Below are positions 24,156 to 35,464 of a stretch of DNA of 64,000 nt, piece after piece. The translations under genes and the position numbers were made by a program. The stretch is taken from positions 4,650,001 through 4,714,000 of the forward strand of contig NZ_AP022573.1 in NCBI RefSeq assembly GCF_010729105.1, in the 5' to 3' direction. Numbering within the stretch: position 1 is the stretch's first letter; each line of letters opens with the position of its first letter. Source of the DNA: Mycobacterium saskatchewanense. Its GTDB lineage: Bacteria; Actinomycetota; Actinomycetes; Mycobacteriales; Mycobacteriaceae. The notes under the pieces were generated by a model, which was given only the letters and a program-made list of their open reading frames with translations, ran no database searches and was not told the origin of the DNA.

Positions 24156-25784
24156 ATGCCAGACACCCATGTCGTCACCAACCAGGTTCCGCCGCTGGAA
24201 AACTTCAACCCCGCGACGTCCGCGGTACTCGTCGAGGCCCTGATTCGTGAGGGCGGGGAATGGGGCCTGGACGAGGTGAGCGAGGTGGGCGCCCTCGCCG
24301 GTGGCCACGAAGCCCAGCGGTGGGGGGAGCTGGCCGACCGCAACCGGCCCATCCTGCACACCCACGACAAATACGGCCACCGGGTCGACGAGATCGAGTA
24401 CGACCCGGCCTACCACGAGCTGATGCGCACGGCGATTGCCCATGGCATCCACGCCGCCCCGTGGGCCGACGATCGCCCGGGCGCGCACGTGGTGCGGGCC
24501 GCGAAGATGTCGGTCTGGAACGTCGAGCCCGGCCACACCTGCCCGATCTCGATGACCTACGCCGTCGTCCCCGCGCTGCGCTACAACCCGGAATTGGCCG
24601 CGGTCTACGAGCCCTTGCTCACCAGCCGCGAGTACGACCCCGAACTCAAGCTGGCCACCACCAAGCGCGGCATCACCGCCGGCATGTCCATGACCGAGAA
24701 GCAGGGCGGATCCGACGTGCGCGCCGGCACCACCCAGGCGACGCGGAACGGCGACGGCAGCTACAGCCTGACCGGCCACAAATGGTTCACCTCGGCGCCG
24801 ATGTGCGACATCTTCCTGGTCCTCGCGCAGGCGCCCGGCGGGCTGTCGTGCTTCATGCTGCCGCGGATCCTCCCCGACGGCACCCGCAACCGGATGTTCC
24901 TGCAGCGGCTCAAGGACAAGCTCGGCAATCACGCTAACGCGTCCAGTGAGGTCGAATACGACGGCGCCACCGCCTGGCTGGTGGGGGAGGAGGGCCGCGG
25001 GGTGCCGACCATCATCGAGATGGTCAACCTCACCCGGCTGGACTGCACCCTGGGCAGCGCCACCAGCATGCGCACCGGCCTGACCCGCGCCATCCACCAC
25101 GCCCAGCATCGAAAGGCGTTCGGCGCCTACCTCATTGACCAGCCGCTGATGCGCAACGTCCTGGCGGACCTGGCCGTGGAGGCGGAGGCCGCCACAATCG
25201 TCGCGATGCGGATGGCCGGCGCCACCGACAAGGCTTTGCGCGGTGACGGCCAGGAGGCGCTGCTGCGCCGCATCGGCTTGGCGGCCAGCAAGTACTGGGT
25301 GTGCAAGCGCGCCACGCCGCACGCCGCCGAGGCGCTGGAATGCCTGGGCGGCAACGGTTATGTCGAGGACTCGGGCATGCCGCGGCTGTTCCGCGAGGCG
25401 CCGCTGATGGGCATCTGGGAGGGTTCGGGCAACGTCAGCGCGCTGGACACGTTGCGCGCCATGGCAACCCGACCCGAATGCGTCGAGGTGCTGTTCGACG
25501 AACTGCAGGAGAGCGCCACCCAGGACCCCCGGCTGGGCGACCATGTGGAGCGGCTGCGACGGCAGCTGGCCGAGCTGGACACCGTCACCTACCGCGCCCG
25601 CAAGGTTGCCGAGGATATCTGCCTGGCCCTGCAGGGGTCGCTGCTCGTCCGGCACGGCCATCCGGCCGTCGCCGAGGCGTTCCTCACCACCCGGCTCGAC
25701 CGCCAGTGGGGCGGCGCGTTCGGCACCATGCCGACCGGGCTGGACCTGGCACCCATCCTGGAGCGCGCTCTGGTAAAGGGCTGA
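24156..25784 (+). CDS. fadE8: Acyl-CoA dehydrogenase FadE8 (AidB-like)
   Basis: A 542-residue flavoprotein of the acyl-CoA dehydrogenase family, closest in layout to the AidB/FadE8 subgroup. The N-terminal extension (FNPATSAVLVEALIREGGEW) and motif GMSMTEKQGGSDVRAGTTQA are typical, as is TGHKWFTSAPMCD in the middle beta domain. The C-terminal helical domain has HRKAFGAYLIDQPLMRNVLA and the FAD-contacting LECLGGNGYVEDSGMPRLFR. It oxidises an acyl-CoA to an enoyl-CoA in the cytoplasm or, as in AidB, may bind DNA; this cannot be decided here. It begins a four-gene run with echA4, a PaaX-like regulator and echA5, which points to CoA-thioester breakdown. Orthologue of Rv0672. Confidence 0.93.
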   Translation: MPDTHVVTNQVPPLENFNPATSAVLVEALIREGGEWGLDEVSEVGALAGGHEAQRWGELADRNRPILHTHDKYGHRVDEIEYDPAYHELMRTAIAHGIHAAPWADDRPGAHVVRAAKMSVWNVEPGHTCPISMTYAVVPALRYNPELAAVYEPLLTSREYDPELKLATTKRGITAGMSMTEKQGGSDVRAGTTQATRNGDGSYSLTGHKWFTSAPMCDIFLVLAQAPGGLSCFMLPRILPDGTRNRMFLQRLKDKLGNHANASSEVEYDGATAWLVGEEGRGVPTIIEMVNLTRLDCTLGSATSMRTGLTRAIHHAQHRKAFGAYLIDQPLMRNVLADLAVEAEAATIVAMRMAGATDKALRGDGQEALLRRIGLAASKYWVCKRATPHAAEALECLGGNGYVEDSGMPRLFREAPLMGIWEGSGNVSALDTLRAMATRPECVEVLFDELQESATQDPRLGDHVERLRRQLAELDTVTYRARKVAEDICLALQGSLLVRHGHPAVAEAFLTTRLDRQWGGAFGTMPTGLDLAPILERALVKG

Positions 25785-25790
25785 GCGCCA

Positions 25791-26729
25791 ATGACTCACG
25801 CAATCAGGCCCGTCGATTTCGACAACCTGAAGACGATGACCTATGAGGTCACCGACCGGGTCGCGCGGATCACCTTCAACCGGCCGGAAAAGGGCAATGC
25901 GATCATCGCCGACACCCCGCTGGAGCTCTCGGCGCTGGTGGAGCGGGCGGACCTCGACCCGAACGTGCACGTCATTTTGGTGTCCGGCCGCGGTGAGGGC
26001 TTCTGCGCGGGCTTCGACCTGAGCGCCTACGCCGACGGGACCGGGTCGGCCGGCGGCACCGGCAAATACCAGGGCACCGTGCTCGACGGCAAGACGCAGG
26101 CGGTCAACCACCTGCCGAACCAGCCGTGGGACCCGATGATCGACTACCAGATGATGAGCCGCTTTGTGCGCGGCTTCGCCAGCCTGATGCACGCCGACAA
26201 GCCCACGGTGGTCAAGATCCACGGCTATTGCGTGGCCGGCGGCACCGACATCGCCCTGCACGCCGACCAGGTGATCGCCGCCGCTGATGCCAAGATCGGC
26301 TACCCGCCGACGCGGGTGTGGGGAGTCCCGGCGGCCGGGTTGTGGGCGCACCGGCTGGGCGACCAGCGCGCCAAGCGCCTGTTGTTCACCGGCGATTGCA
26401 TCACCGGGGCGCAGGCCGCCGAGTGGGGCCTGGCGGTCGAGGCCCCCGCGCCGGAGGACCTCGACGAGCGCACCGAGCGGCTGGTGCAGCGCATCGCCGC
26501 GGTGCCGGTCAACCAACTGATCATGGTCAAGCTGGCGCTGAATTCGGCCCTGCTGCAACAGGGTGTCGCCACCAGCAGGATGGTCAGCACCGTGTTCGAT
26601 GGCGTCGCCCGCCACACGCCCGAAGGGCACGCCTTCGTCGCCGACGCGGTCGAGCACGGCTTCCGGGATGCGGTCAAGCATCGCGACGAGCCGTTCGGCG
26701 ATTACGGCCGCCGGGCCTCGCAGGCGTAG
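25791..26729 (+). CDS. echA4: Enoyl-CoA hydratase/isomerase family protein EchA4
   Basis: A 312-residue crotonase-fold protein. The oxyanion-hole stretches are GEGFCAGFDLSAY and KIHGYCVAGGTDIALHADQV. An insertion between them (about residues 80-120, with KTQAVNHLPNQPWDPMIDY) is longer than in typical hydratases. The position of the usual catalytic glutamates is unclear, so hydratase, isomerase or another crotonase activity is possible. It follows fadE8 by 6 nt and precedes the PaaX-like gene by 2 nt. Orthologue of Rv0673. Confidence 0.9.
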   Translation: MTHAIRPVDFDNLKTMTYEVTDRVARITFNRPEKGNAIIADTPLELSALVERADLDPNVHVILVSGRGEGFCAGFDLSAYADGTGSAGGTGKYQGTVLDGKTQAVNHLPNQPWDPMIDYQMMSRFVRGFASLMHADKPTVVKIHGYCVAGGTDIALHADQVIAAADAKIGYPPTRVWGVPAAGLWAHRLGDQRAKRLLFTGDCITGAQAAEWGLAVEAPAPEDLDERTERLVQRIAAVPVNQLIMVKLALNSALLQQGVATSRMVSTVFDGVARHTPEGHAFVADAVEHGFRDAVKHRDEPFGDYGRRASQA

Positions 26730-26731
26730 CC

Positions 26732-27463
26732 ATGCCCAGCATGACAGCGCGGTCGGTGGTGCTCAGCGTGCTGCTCGGCGCGCACCCGGCGTGGGCGAGC
26801 GCCAGCCAATTGATCGGACTGACAGCGGATTTCGGTATCAAGGAGTCGACGTTGCGGGTTGCCCTGACCCGCATGGTCGGCGCCGGCGACCTGGTCCGCT
26901 CTGCCGACGGCTACCGCCTCTCCGACCGCTTGCTGGCCCGCCAGCGCCGACAGGACGACGCGATGCGCCCGCGCACCCGGCCGTGGCGCGGCGAATGGCT
27001 CGTGGTGGTGGTGACCAGCGTGGGCACCGACGCCCGCACCCGCGCTTCGCTACGGAATACGATGCACGAGAAGCGCTTTGGTGAGTTGCGCGAAGGTGTA
27101 TGGATGCGGCCCGACAACCTCGACCTGGAGTGGGGCGGTGACGTATCGGCGCGGGTGCGCATTCTCACGGCGCGCGACGACGCGCCCGTGCAGCTCGCCC
27201 ACGAGCTGTGGGACCTGGCCGCCTGGGCGAAGGCCGGCCATCGCTTGCTCGACGACATGGCCCGCAACGCCCGCGCGGGCGACATCCCCGGCCAGTTCGT
27301 GGTGGCCGCCGCGATGGTGCGCCACCTGCTCACCGATCCCGTGTTGCCGGCCGAACTGGTCCCCGACGACTGGCCCGGCCAACGGCTGCGCGAGGCTTAC
27401 CACGACTTCGCCACCCAGCTGGCGGAGCGACGCGAAATGACTCAACTCGTGGAGGCGACATGA
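26732..27463 (+). CDS. PaaX-family transcriptional regulator
   Basis: A 243-residue PaaX-type regulator. The N-terminal winged helix includes LIGLTADFGIKESTLRVALT and MVGAGDLVRSADGYRLSDRL; the central and C-terminal domains have WLVVVVTSVGTDARTRASLR and the family-typical FGELREGVWMRPDN. PaaX proteins repress phenylacetyl-CoA catabolism when the CoA thioester is absent. Here the gene lies inside an acyl-CoA operon between two crotonase genes, so it probably senses an acyl-CoA of that pathway (inference). The TGA overlaps the ATG of echA5 by ATGA. Orthologue of Rv0674. Confidence 0.88.
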   Translation: MPSMTARSVVLSVLLGAHPAWASASQLIGLTADFGIKESTLRVALTRMVGAGDLVRSADGYRLSDRLLARQRRQDDAMRPRTRPWRGEWLVVVVTSVGTDARTRASLRNTMHEKRFGELREGVWMRPDNLDLEWGGDVSARVRILTARDDAPVQLAHELWDLAAWAKAGHRLLDDMARNARAGDIPGQFVVAAAMVRHLLTDPVLPAELVPDDWPGQRLREAYHDFATQLAERREMTQLVEAT

Positions 27464-28227
27464 GCGACCCGGTGCGGGTGGAACGCAACGGCCCGGTGAC
27501 CACGGTGATCCTCGACCGGCCCGGGGCCCGCAACGCCGTCAACGGCCCCACCGCTGCCGCGCTGTTCGCGGCGTTCGACGAGTTCGATCGCGACGACGCC
27601 GCATCGGTGGCCGTCCTCTGGGGTGACGGCGGAACATTCTGCGCCGGGGCCGACCTCAAGGCGTTCGGCACCCCGGACGCCAACGTCGTGCACCGGACGG
27701 GACCTGGCCCGATGGGGCCGACGCGGATGGTGTTGTCCAAGCCGGTGATCGCCGCGGTGAGCGGTTACGCCGTCGCCGGCGGGCTGGAACTGGCCATCTG
27801 GTGTGACATGCGGGTGGCCGAGGAGGACGCCGTCTTCGGGGTGTTCTGCCGGCGGTGGGGCGTGCCGCTCATCGACGGCGGCACCGTCCGGTTGCCCCGG
27901 CTGATCGGACACAGCCGCGCCATGGACATGATCCTCACCGGCCGTGGCGTCAAGGCCGACGAGGCGCTGGCGATGGGGCTGGCGAATCGGTTGGTGCCGA
28001 AGGGGCAGGCCCGCCAGGCCGCCGAGGAGCTGGCGACCCAGCTCGCCGCGCTACCCCAACAATGCCTGCGGTCGGATCGCCTTTCGGCGTTGAGCCAATG
28101 GGGCGCAACGGAATCCGACTCCCTAGACTTCGAGTTCGCCAGCATCTCCCGCGTGGCCGCCGAGGCGAACGAGGGGGCCGGCCGGTTCGCGGCAGGCGCC
28201 GGCCGTCACGGAGCGCCGGCAACCTGA
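27460..28227 (+). CDS. echA5: Enoyl-CoA hydratase EchA5
   Basis: A 255-residue crotonase-family enzyme, starting at an ATG overlapping the previous stop and preceded by GGAGG (27451-27455). The oxyanion-hole motifs are GGTFCAGADLKAF and AVSGYAVAGGLELAIWCDMR, followed by FCRRWGVPLIDGGTVRLPRL, where the acidic residue is the likely catalytic one. It probably hydrates or isomerises an enoyl-CoA in the same pathway as FadE8 and EchA4. It is the last gene of the operon and ends 4 nt from the convergent lipoprotein gene. Orthologue of Rv0675. Confidence 0.9.
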   Translation: MSDPVRVERNGPVTTVILDRPGARNAVNGPTAAALFAAFDEFDRDDAASVAVLWGDGGTFCAGADLKAFGTPDANVVHRTGPGPMGPTRMVLSKPVIAAVSGYAVAGGLELAIWCDMRVAEEDAVFGVFCRRWGVPLIDGGTVRLPRLIGHSRAMDMILTGRGVKADEALAMGLANRLVPKGQARQAAEELATQLAALPQQCLRSDRLSALSQWGATESDSLDFEFASISRVAAEANEGAGRFAAGAGRHGAPAT

Positions 28228-28231
28228 CCGA

Positions 28232-28711
28232 TCAGCTGCCCTTGCTGATGGTGTTGCTCGAGCCGATCTTGTCGACTTTGGGGTCGCCGTCCTTGTAGGT
28301 GATGGTGTTGTTCATCCCCAGCACCGTGATCCGGGTGTTGACCTTGTCGAGCGTGATCTTGTTCTCAGCGCCGCCTACCGTCAGCGACTCACAGGTCCCG
28401 GTGACGGTCAGCGTGTTGCTGGAGCCCGCCACGTTCAGCGATTTGCCGCTGGCGCAGTCCAGGGTGGCCGTGGTCCCCATGGATCCGTAATTCAGCGTGT
28501 TGCCGATCTCGACCGACGCGGTGGTGCTTGCCCCGCTGCTCCCCGTCGTGGGTGCGGCTCCGGCGCTCGTGGTCGATGTCGGGCTGCTCGTCGTTGTCGT
28601 CGACGAGCCGCCCGGCGGGTTGGCCGTCGAGCTGCAGCCGGCCAGCGCCAGCCCCGCGCAGGCCGACGCCGCGGCCAGCCTCAGGGAGTAGTCACCGAAT
28701 CGCACGCGCAT
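28232..28711 (-). CDS. DUF3060-type lipoprotein
   Basis: A 159-residue lipoprotein with lipobox LALAGC (Cys26), a Thr/Ser-rich linker (about residues 30-65) and a C-terminal domain of short beta repeats: SLNVAGSSNTLTVTGTCESL, VGGAENKITLDKVNTRITVL, GMNNTITYKDGDPKV. Repeats with N-x-(I/L)-T are typical of the DUF3060 family, likely a small beta-helix. It should sit on the outer face of the membrane or in the cell wall. Function unknown. It resembles Rv0679c by content and position, and lies 33 nt downstream of a related gene, so the two probably form an operon. Confidence 0.82.
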   Translation of the reverse strand: MRVRFGDYSLRLAAASACAGLALAGCSSTANPPGGSSTTTTSSPTSTTSAGAAPTTGSSGASTTASVEIGNTLNYGSMGTTATLDCASGKSLNVAGSSNTLTVTGTCESLTVGGAENKITLDKVNTRITVLGMNNTITYKDGDPKVDKIGSSNTISKGS

Positions 28712-28744
28712 TGATCCTCTTTCCCCTCGATTGATCCCGGCGGC

Positions 28745-29113
28745 TCAGCCGGGTACCTGCTGCAGCCGATTGGTCATGCCGAGCTCGCGTCCGCGGTCCC
28801 AGATGATCGGCGAACCATTGTGGTAGAACACCGTCTCGTCCCAGCCGTAGACGGTGATGTCGTGCGTGACCGAGTCGGCGACCACGGTGTTGCCGGATCC
28901 CATCACCGTCACGGCCCAGCAGTTCCCCAGCGCTGTGACCTTGTTCTGCGTGCCGTTGACGAGCAGCGTGGCGTCGTTGCAGTCGATCGTCTGCTCGAGG
29001 CCCTGGCCGACGATGTGCGTGTCGCCGTTCTTCGCGTGCGCCGGCACCCCGGGGGCGGCGGCGAGGGCGATGACGCAGGTGGCCAGCGACCCGGCGGCGG
29101 TTGTCCTGTTCAC
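28745..29113 (-). CDS. Small exported DUF3060-type protein
   Basis: A 122-residue exported protein. I chose the GTG at complement 29111-29113, preceded by AGGGGG, because the signal peptide then follows directly (MNRTTAAGSLATCVIALAAA, cleavage after AHA). The mature part has the same beta-repeat style as its neighbour: CNDATLLVNGTQNKVTALGN, then VTVMGSGNTVVADSVTHDIT. Two cysteines (CNDA and NCWA) could pair. No lipobox is present. Function unknown. Orthologue of Rv0680c by position and content; divergent from the TetR gene. Confidence 0.78.
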   Translation of the reverse strand: MNRTTAAGSLATCVIALAAAPGVPAHAKNGDTHIVGQGLEQTIDCNDATLLVNGTQNKVTALGNCWAVTVMGSGNTVVADSVTHDITVYGWDETVFYHNGSPIIWDRGRELGMTNRLQQVPG

Positions 29114-29255
29114 TGGGCCCCCTTTTCGACGGGTGGTCTCGTGCAAATGAGCCTGGGATGACATTACGTGCAACCGCCGGCCCAACGGCAGTGTTCTTCT
29201 CCTTTCGCCGGGCGGTCACGCGCCGCCGCCGCGAATCGGTTCGGCGGCCGGCGTC

Positions 29256-29272
29256 AACTAGAGTCATTAGTT
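29256..29272. promoter_or_regulatory. Possible operator between the DUF3060 gene and TetR
   Basis: AACTA (29256-29260) and TAGTT (29268-29272) are inverted around a 7-nt centre, 53 nt before the TetR start, in an otherwise GC-rich 212-nt gap. It may be a TetR site; the arms are short. Confidence 0.35.
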
Positions 29273-29325
29273 ACCGTTGCGCCGCCGATCGGCGGCGACG
29301 GTCACCGCAGTGAGGGGCAATCGCC

Positions 29326-29973
29326 ATGGCAGCTCAGCCGGAACCGCCGACGGCGGCCGGCCGCCAGCGCGCGGGCCGCACCGGCGCCCGCCCGGCCAAG
29401 CTGAGCCGCGACGGCATCGTCGACGGTGCGCTGACCTTCCTGGACCGGGAGGGCTGGGATTCGCTGACCATCAACGCATTGGCAACGCAGCTGGGGACCA
29501 AGGGCCCGTCGCTGTACAACCATGTGGACAGCCTCGAGGATCTGCGCCGCGCGGTGCGGATCCGGGTCATCGACGACATCATCACGATGCTGAACAGGGT
29601 GGGCGAGGGGCGCGCCCGGGACGACGCGGTGCTGGTCATGGCCGGTGCCTACCGCAGCTACGCTCATCACCATCCCGGCCGCTATTCGGCGTTCACCCGG
29701 ATGCCGCTGGGCGGGGACGACCCCGAATACGCGTCCGCGACGCGGGGGGCGGCCGCGCCGGTGATCTCGGTGCTGTCCTCCTATGGCCTCGACGGGGAGG
29801 CGGCCTTCCACGCGGCGCTGGAGTTCTGGTCCGCACTGCACGGCTTCGTCCTGCTGGAGATGACGGGCGTCATGGACGACATCGACACCGATGCGCTGTT
29901 CTCCGACATGGTCCTTCGCCTGGCGGCGGGCCTGGACAGGCGCACCGCCGAGCAGGGTCTGAAGCCGCTTTGA
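29326..29973 (+). CDS. TetR-family regulator
   Basis: A 215-residue TetR regulator. A basic, Pro/Ala-rich N-terminal tail precedes the helix-turn-helix in LTINALATQLGTKGPSLYNH. The C-terminal domain contains HHHPGRYSAFTRMPLGG and FHAALEFWSALHGFVLLEM, typical of the WHG-type TetR C-terminal domain. It is divergent from the two exported beta-repeat proteins and may control them. The predicted rpsL promoter overlaps its stop codon. Orthologue of Rv0681. Confidence 0.88.
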   Translation: MAAQPEPPTAAGRQRAGRTGARPAKLSRDGIVDGALTFLDREGWDSLTINALATQLGTKGPSLYNHVDSLEDLRRAVRIRVIDDIITMLNRVGEGRARDDAVLVMAGAYRSYAHHHPGRYSAFTRMPLGGDDPEYASATRGAAAPVISVLSSYGLDGEAAFHAALEFWSALHGFVLLEMTGVMDDIDTDALFSDMVLRLAAGLDRRTAEQGLKPL

Positions 29974-29999
29974 CCTGCGCGACCGGCGCCGGGTATTGT
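29970..29999 (+). promoter_or_regulatory. Predicted promoter of rpsL-rpsG-fusA-tuf
   Basis: TTGACC (29970-29975), an 18-bp spacer and TATTGT (29994-29999), overlapping the TetR stop codon. The leader of about 195 nt to rpsL holds a small hairpin (CTTACGG 30019-30025 with CCGTAAG 30033-30039) and no gene. Confidence 0.65.
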
Positions 30000-30200
30000 G
30001 GAGGCTCGTGCCTGGCGGCTTACGGCGCCTGACCGTAAGGAAGTGGATGCCGGGCGAATTCGCATGTCCACGACGTATCGGATGAAACCGGTGCTGAGCG
30101 CGTGCGACACACCCGGCCGCGGGGTACGTGGGTTACTCCCAGGCAGGTGATAACCGCAGTACAGAGACTTGAGAAGACGTCGAACACAGAAAGCCGGTAG

Positions 30201-30575
30201 ATGCCAACCATTCAGCAGCTGGTCCGCAAGGGTCGCCGCGACAAGGTCGCCAAGGTCAAGACGGCGGCCCTGAAGGGCAGCCCGCAGCGCCGTGGCGTAT
30301 GCACCCGCGTGTACACCACCACTCCGAAGAAGCCGAACTCGGCGCTTCGGAAGGTCGCGCGCGTGAAGCTGACGAGCCAGGTCGAGGTCACCGCCTACAT
30401 CCCCGGTGAGGGTCACAACCTGCAGGAGCACTCGATGGTGCTGGTGCGTGGCGGCCGAGTGAAGGACCTGCCCGGCGTGCGTTACAAGATCATCCGCGGT
30501 TCGCTCGACACCCAGGGCGTCAAGAACCGCAAGCAGGCGCGCAGCCGCTACGGCGCAAAGAAGGAGAAGAGCTAA
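30201..30575 (+). CDS. rpsL: 30S ribosomal protein S12
   Basis: A 124-residue S12 protein near the decoding centre. The conserved loop [18 protein letters not shown] has Lys43, and [12 protein letters not shown] has Lys88; both are wild type, so no classic streptomycin-resistance change is present. The first gene of the str operon; its TAA overlaps the ATG of rpsG (TAATG). Confidence 0.98.
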
Positions 30576-31045
30576 TGCCGCGCAAGGGGCCCGCGCCCAA
30601 GCGTCCGTTGGTCAATGACCCTGTCTACGGATCGCAGCTCGTCACCCAGTTGGTGAACAAAGTTCTGCTCCAGGGGAAGAAATCGCTCGCCGAGCGCATT
30701 GTTTATGGAGCGCTTGAAAACGCGCGGGAGAAGACTGGAACGGATCCCGTCATCACGCTCAAGCGCGCTCTCGACAACGTCAAGCCCGCCCTCGAGGTCC
30801 GCAGCCGCCGCGTCGGCGGTGCGACCTACCAGGTGCCGGTCGAGGTGCGTCCGGACCGGTCCACCACGCTCGCGCTGCGCTGGCTTGTCAGCTTCTCGCG
30901 GCAGCGCCGGGAGAAGACCATGATCGAGCGGCTGGCGAACGAGATCCTGGATGCCAGCAACGGCCTCGGGGCCTCCGTCAAGCGGCGTGAGGACACCCAC
31001 AAGATGGCCGAGGCCAACCGCGCGTTCGCGCACTATCGCTGGTAG
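30575..31045 (+). CDS. rpsG: 30S ribosomal protein S7
   Basis: A 156-residue S7 protein, the primary binder of the 3' domain of 16S rRNA. Motifs include [20 protein letters not shown] at the N-terminus, [18 protein letters not shown] and the C-terminal [15 protein letters not shown]. It starts in the TAATG overlap with rpsL, so it is translationally coupled. S7 represses the str operon in E. coli; whether it does here is not visible. Confidence 0.98.
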   Translation: MPRKGPAPKRPLVNDPVYGSQLVTQLVNKVLLQGKKSLAERIVYGALENAREKTGTDPVITLKRALDNVKPALEVRSRRVGGATYQVPVEVRPDRSTTLALRWLVSFSRQRREKTMIERLANEILDASNGLGASVKRREDTHKMAEANRAFAHYRW

Positions 31046-31116
31046 TTAGCACCGGCGACGGCGCCGGGCGCAAACACGACAGCGAACCAAGCAATCGAAA
31101 GAGTGGGAAGACTTCT

Positions 31117-33222
<2,106 letters not shown>

Positions 33223-33333
33223 TCGGCCAGAGCACCTCGGAGTAACCTTGCCGGGTCATCAATGCCTTGGGCGCGGCACAACTGAAAACACCAACACTGC
33301 TTAACAAGCACCAACACAGTCGGAGGACACACA

Positions 33334-34524
33334 GTGGCGAAGGCGAAGTTTGAAAGGACCAAGCCCCACGTCAACATCGGGACCATTGGTCACGTTGACC
33401 ACGGCAAGACGACCCTGACCGCGGCAATCACCAAGGTCCTGCATGACAAGTACCCCACCCTGAACGAGTCGCGCGCGTTCGACCAGATCGACAACGCGCC
33501 CGAGGAGCGTCAGCGCGGCATCACCATCAACATCTCCCACGTGGAGTACCAGACGGAGAAGCGCCACTACGCGCACGTCGACGCCCCGGGTCACGCCGAC
33601 TACATCAAGAACATGATCACCGGCGCGGCGCAGATGGACGGCGCCATCCTGGTGGTCGCCGCGACCGACGGCCCCATGCCGCAGACCCGCGAGCACGTGC
33701 TGCTAGCCCGTCAGGTGGGCGTGCCCTACATCCTCGTCGCCCTGAACAAGGCCGACGCGGTGGACGACGAGGAGCTGCTCGAGCTCGTCGAGCTGGAAGT
33801 CCGCGAGCTGCTGGCCGCCCAGGATTTCGACGAGGACGCCCCGGTGGTCCGGGTATCCGCGCTCAAGGCGCTCGAGGGCGACGCGAAGTGGGTCGAGTCC
33901 GTCGAGGAGCTGATGAACGCGGTCGACGAGTCGATCCCGGACCCGGTCCGCGACACCGAAAAGCCGTTCCTGATGCCCGTGGAGGACGTCTTCACGATCA
34001 CCGGCCGCGGCACCGTGGTCACCGGCCGTGTGGAGCGTGGCGTGATCAATGTGAACGAGGAAGTCGAGATCGTCGGCATCAAGCCGACCAGCACCAAGAC
34101 CACGGTCACCGGTGTGGAGATGTTCCGCAAGCTGCTTGACCAGGGCCAGGCCGGCGACAATGTCGGGCTGCTGCTGCGTGGTATCAAGCGCGAGGACGTC
34201 GAGCGCGGCCAGGTCGTCACGAAGCCCGGCACCACCACGCCGCACACTGAGTTCGAGGGTCAGGTCTACATCCTGTCCAAGGACGAGGGCGGCCGGCACA
34301 CGCCGTTCTTCAACAACTACCGTCCGCAGTTCTACTTCCGCACCACCGACGTGACCGGTGTGGTGACGCTGCCGGAGGGCACGGAGATGGTGATGCCCGG
34401 TGACAACACCAACATCTCGGTGAAGCTGATCCAGCCCGTCGCCATGGACGACGGTCTGCGCTTCGCGATCCGGGAGGGTGGCCGCACCGTCGGCGCCGGC
34501 CGGGTCACCAAGATCATCAAGTAG
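33334..34524 (+). CDS. tuf: Elongation factor Tu
   Basis: A 396-residue GTPase that delivers aminoacyl-tRNA to the ribosome. GTG start after GGAGGAC. G1 [14 protein letters not shown]2 [18 protein letters not shown]3 DAPGHADY, G4 NKAD. Domains 2 and 3 include [15 protein letters not shown] and [20 protein letters not shown]. The 111-nt gap before it could hold an extra promoter, but I see no clear one. An intrinsic terminator follows. Confidence 0.98.
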   Translation: MAKAKFERTKPHVNIGTIGHVDHGKTTLTAAITKVLHDKYPTLNESRAFDQIDNAPEERQRGITINISHVEYQTEKRHYAHVDAPGHADYIKNMITGAAQMDGAILVVAATDGPMPQTREHVLLARQVGVPYILVALNKADAVDDEELLELVELEVRELLAAQDFDEDAPVVRVSALKALEGDAKWVESVEELMNAVDESIPDPVRDTEKPFLMPVEDVFTITGRGTVVTGRVERGVINVNEEVEIVGIKPTSTKTTVTGVEMFRKLLDQGQAGDNVGLLLRGIKREDVERGQVVTKPGTTTPHTEFEGQVYILSKDEGGRHTPFFNNYRPQFYFRTTDVTGVVTLPEGTEMVMPGDNTNISVKLIQPVAMDDGLRFAIREGGRTVGAGRVTKIIK

Positions 34525-34540
34525 CAGTTCTCTCAACACG

Positions 34541-34572
34541 GAGCCCGGATCGCCTTGCGGCGGCCCGGGCTT
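34541..34572 (+). terminator. Intrinsic terminator after tuf
   Basis: Outer arms AGCCCGG (34542-34548) and CCGGGCT (34565-34571), with an inner CGCC/GGCG stem around TTGC. It ends the str operon. The T-tract is weak. Confidence 0.75.
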
Positions 34573-34691
34573 CGTGCTGTGCCGGGGCGGGAAAACTTGT
34601 GACTAAAGTCCTCGCCGCGCCGGGGTACTATTCGTCCATCGAGTCTTCGGACGCGACCGGGGGAGTTACTTGGCCGTGGCTGGAGGTTCGG

Positions 34692-35393
34692 ATGTCCTAT
34701 CTGGTGGCGGCGCCGGAGTATGTGGCGGCGGCCGCGAACGACCTGGCCAACATCGGCTCGGCCATCAGCGCCGCCAACGCGGCGGCGGTGGCTCCCACCT
34801 CTGGGGTGATGGCCGCGGGGGCGGACGAAGTTTCGGCGGCGATCGCCGCGCTGTTCGGCGCGCACGCGCAGGCTTATGAGGCGCTCAGCGCCCAGGCGGC
34901 GTTGTTCCACCAGCAATTTGTTCAGCTGATGAGCGGTGGGGCTGCGCAGTATGCGGCGGCCGAAGCCGCCAACGCCTCGCCGCTGCAAACCCCGTCGACC
35001 CCCGCCGCCGGTTTTTCGCCGGCTTCGTCGGCGGCCGCGGCAGCGACGTCGGCTTCGGCGCCCGTCGGCGCTCCCGTGGCGGCGGCGCAGGCGGCGGGCC
35101 CGGCCGCCGCACCGGTCACCACTCCGGCCGCCGCGCCGGTCACCGCTCCGGCCGCCGCGCCGCTCGCGACGATGCGGGCGGGAACGCCGCTGCAGGCCGC
35201 GGCGGGCGAGGCGACCGCGCCGGTCGAGACGGTCGAGGCGGTCGAAACGGAGCCGGCGGCCATCGCGCCAGCGAGCGCGCTGCCGTTGTCGGCCGGAACC
35301 CCGCTCGCCGCGCCGCCGGCCGCGCGGGCATACACGCCCGCGACGCCGGCCTACTCCCCGGCGCCCGCCGCCGAGGAGCGGCCCGCGGGCTGA
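34692..35393 (+). CDS. PE-family protein with Ala/Pro-rich tail (copy 1)
   Basis: A 233-residue PE protein, starting at an ATG after GGAGG (34682-34686). The PE domain (residues 1-100) has the Pro-Glu at 8-9 ([14 protein letters not shown]) and the type VII secretion motif YxxxE at Tyr87-Glu91 (QYAAAEAAN). The tail is made of low-complexity Ala/Pro/Thr/Val and ends [12 protein letters not shown]; it is not the Gly-rich PGRS type and has no catalytic motif. It should be exported by an ESX system, usually with a PPE partner, but no PPE gene is next to it. It is very similar in the first 100 residues to the PE gene at 47615-48442, so the two are a duplicated pair. Not present at this site in M. 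tuberculosis as I recall it. Confidence 0.9.
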   Translation: MSYLVAAPEYVAAAANDLANIGSAISAANAAAVAPTSGVMAAGADEVSAAIAALFGAHAQAYEALSAQAALFHQQFVQLMSGGAAQYAAAEAANASPLQTPSTPAAGFSPASSAAAAATSASAPVGAPVAAAQAAGPAAAPVTTPAAAPVTAPAAAPLATMRAGTPLQAAAGEATAPVETVEAVETEPAAIAPASALPLSAGTPLAAPPAARAYTPATPAYSPAPAAEERPAG

Positions 35394-35464
35394 CCGAGTT
35401 TGCGCGAAACGCGCCCGCGGCGGCGCTAGTCTGACAGCGACTTCCAGCAGGTGAGGAGACACCC

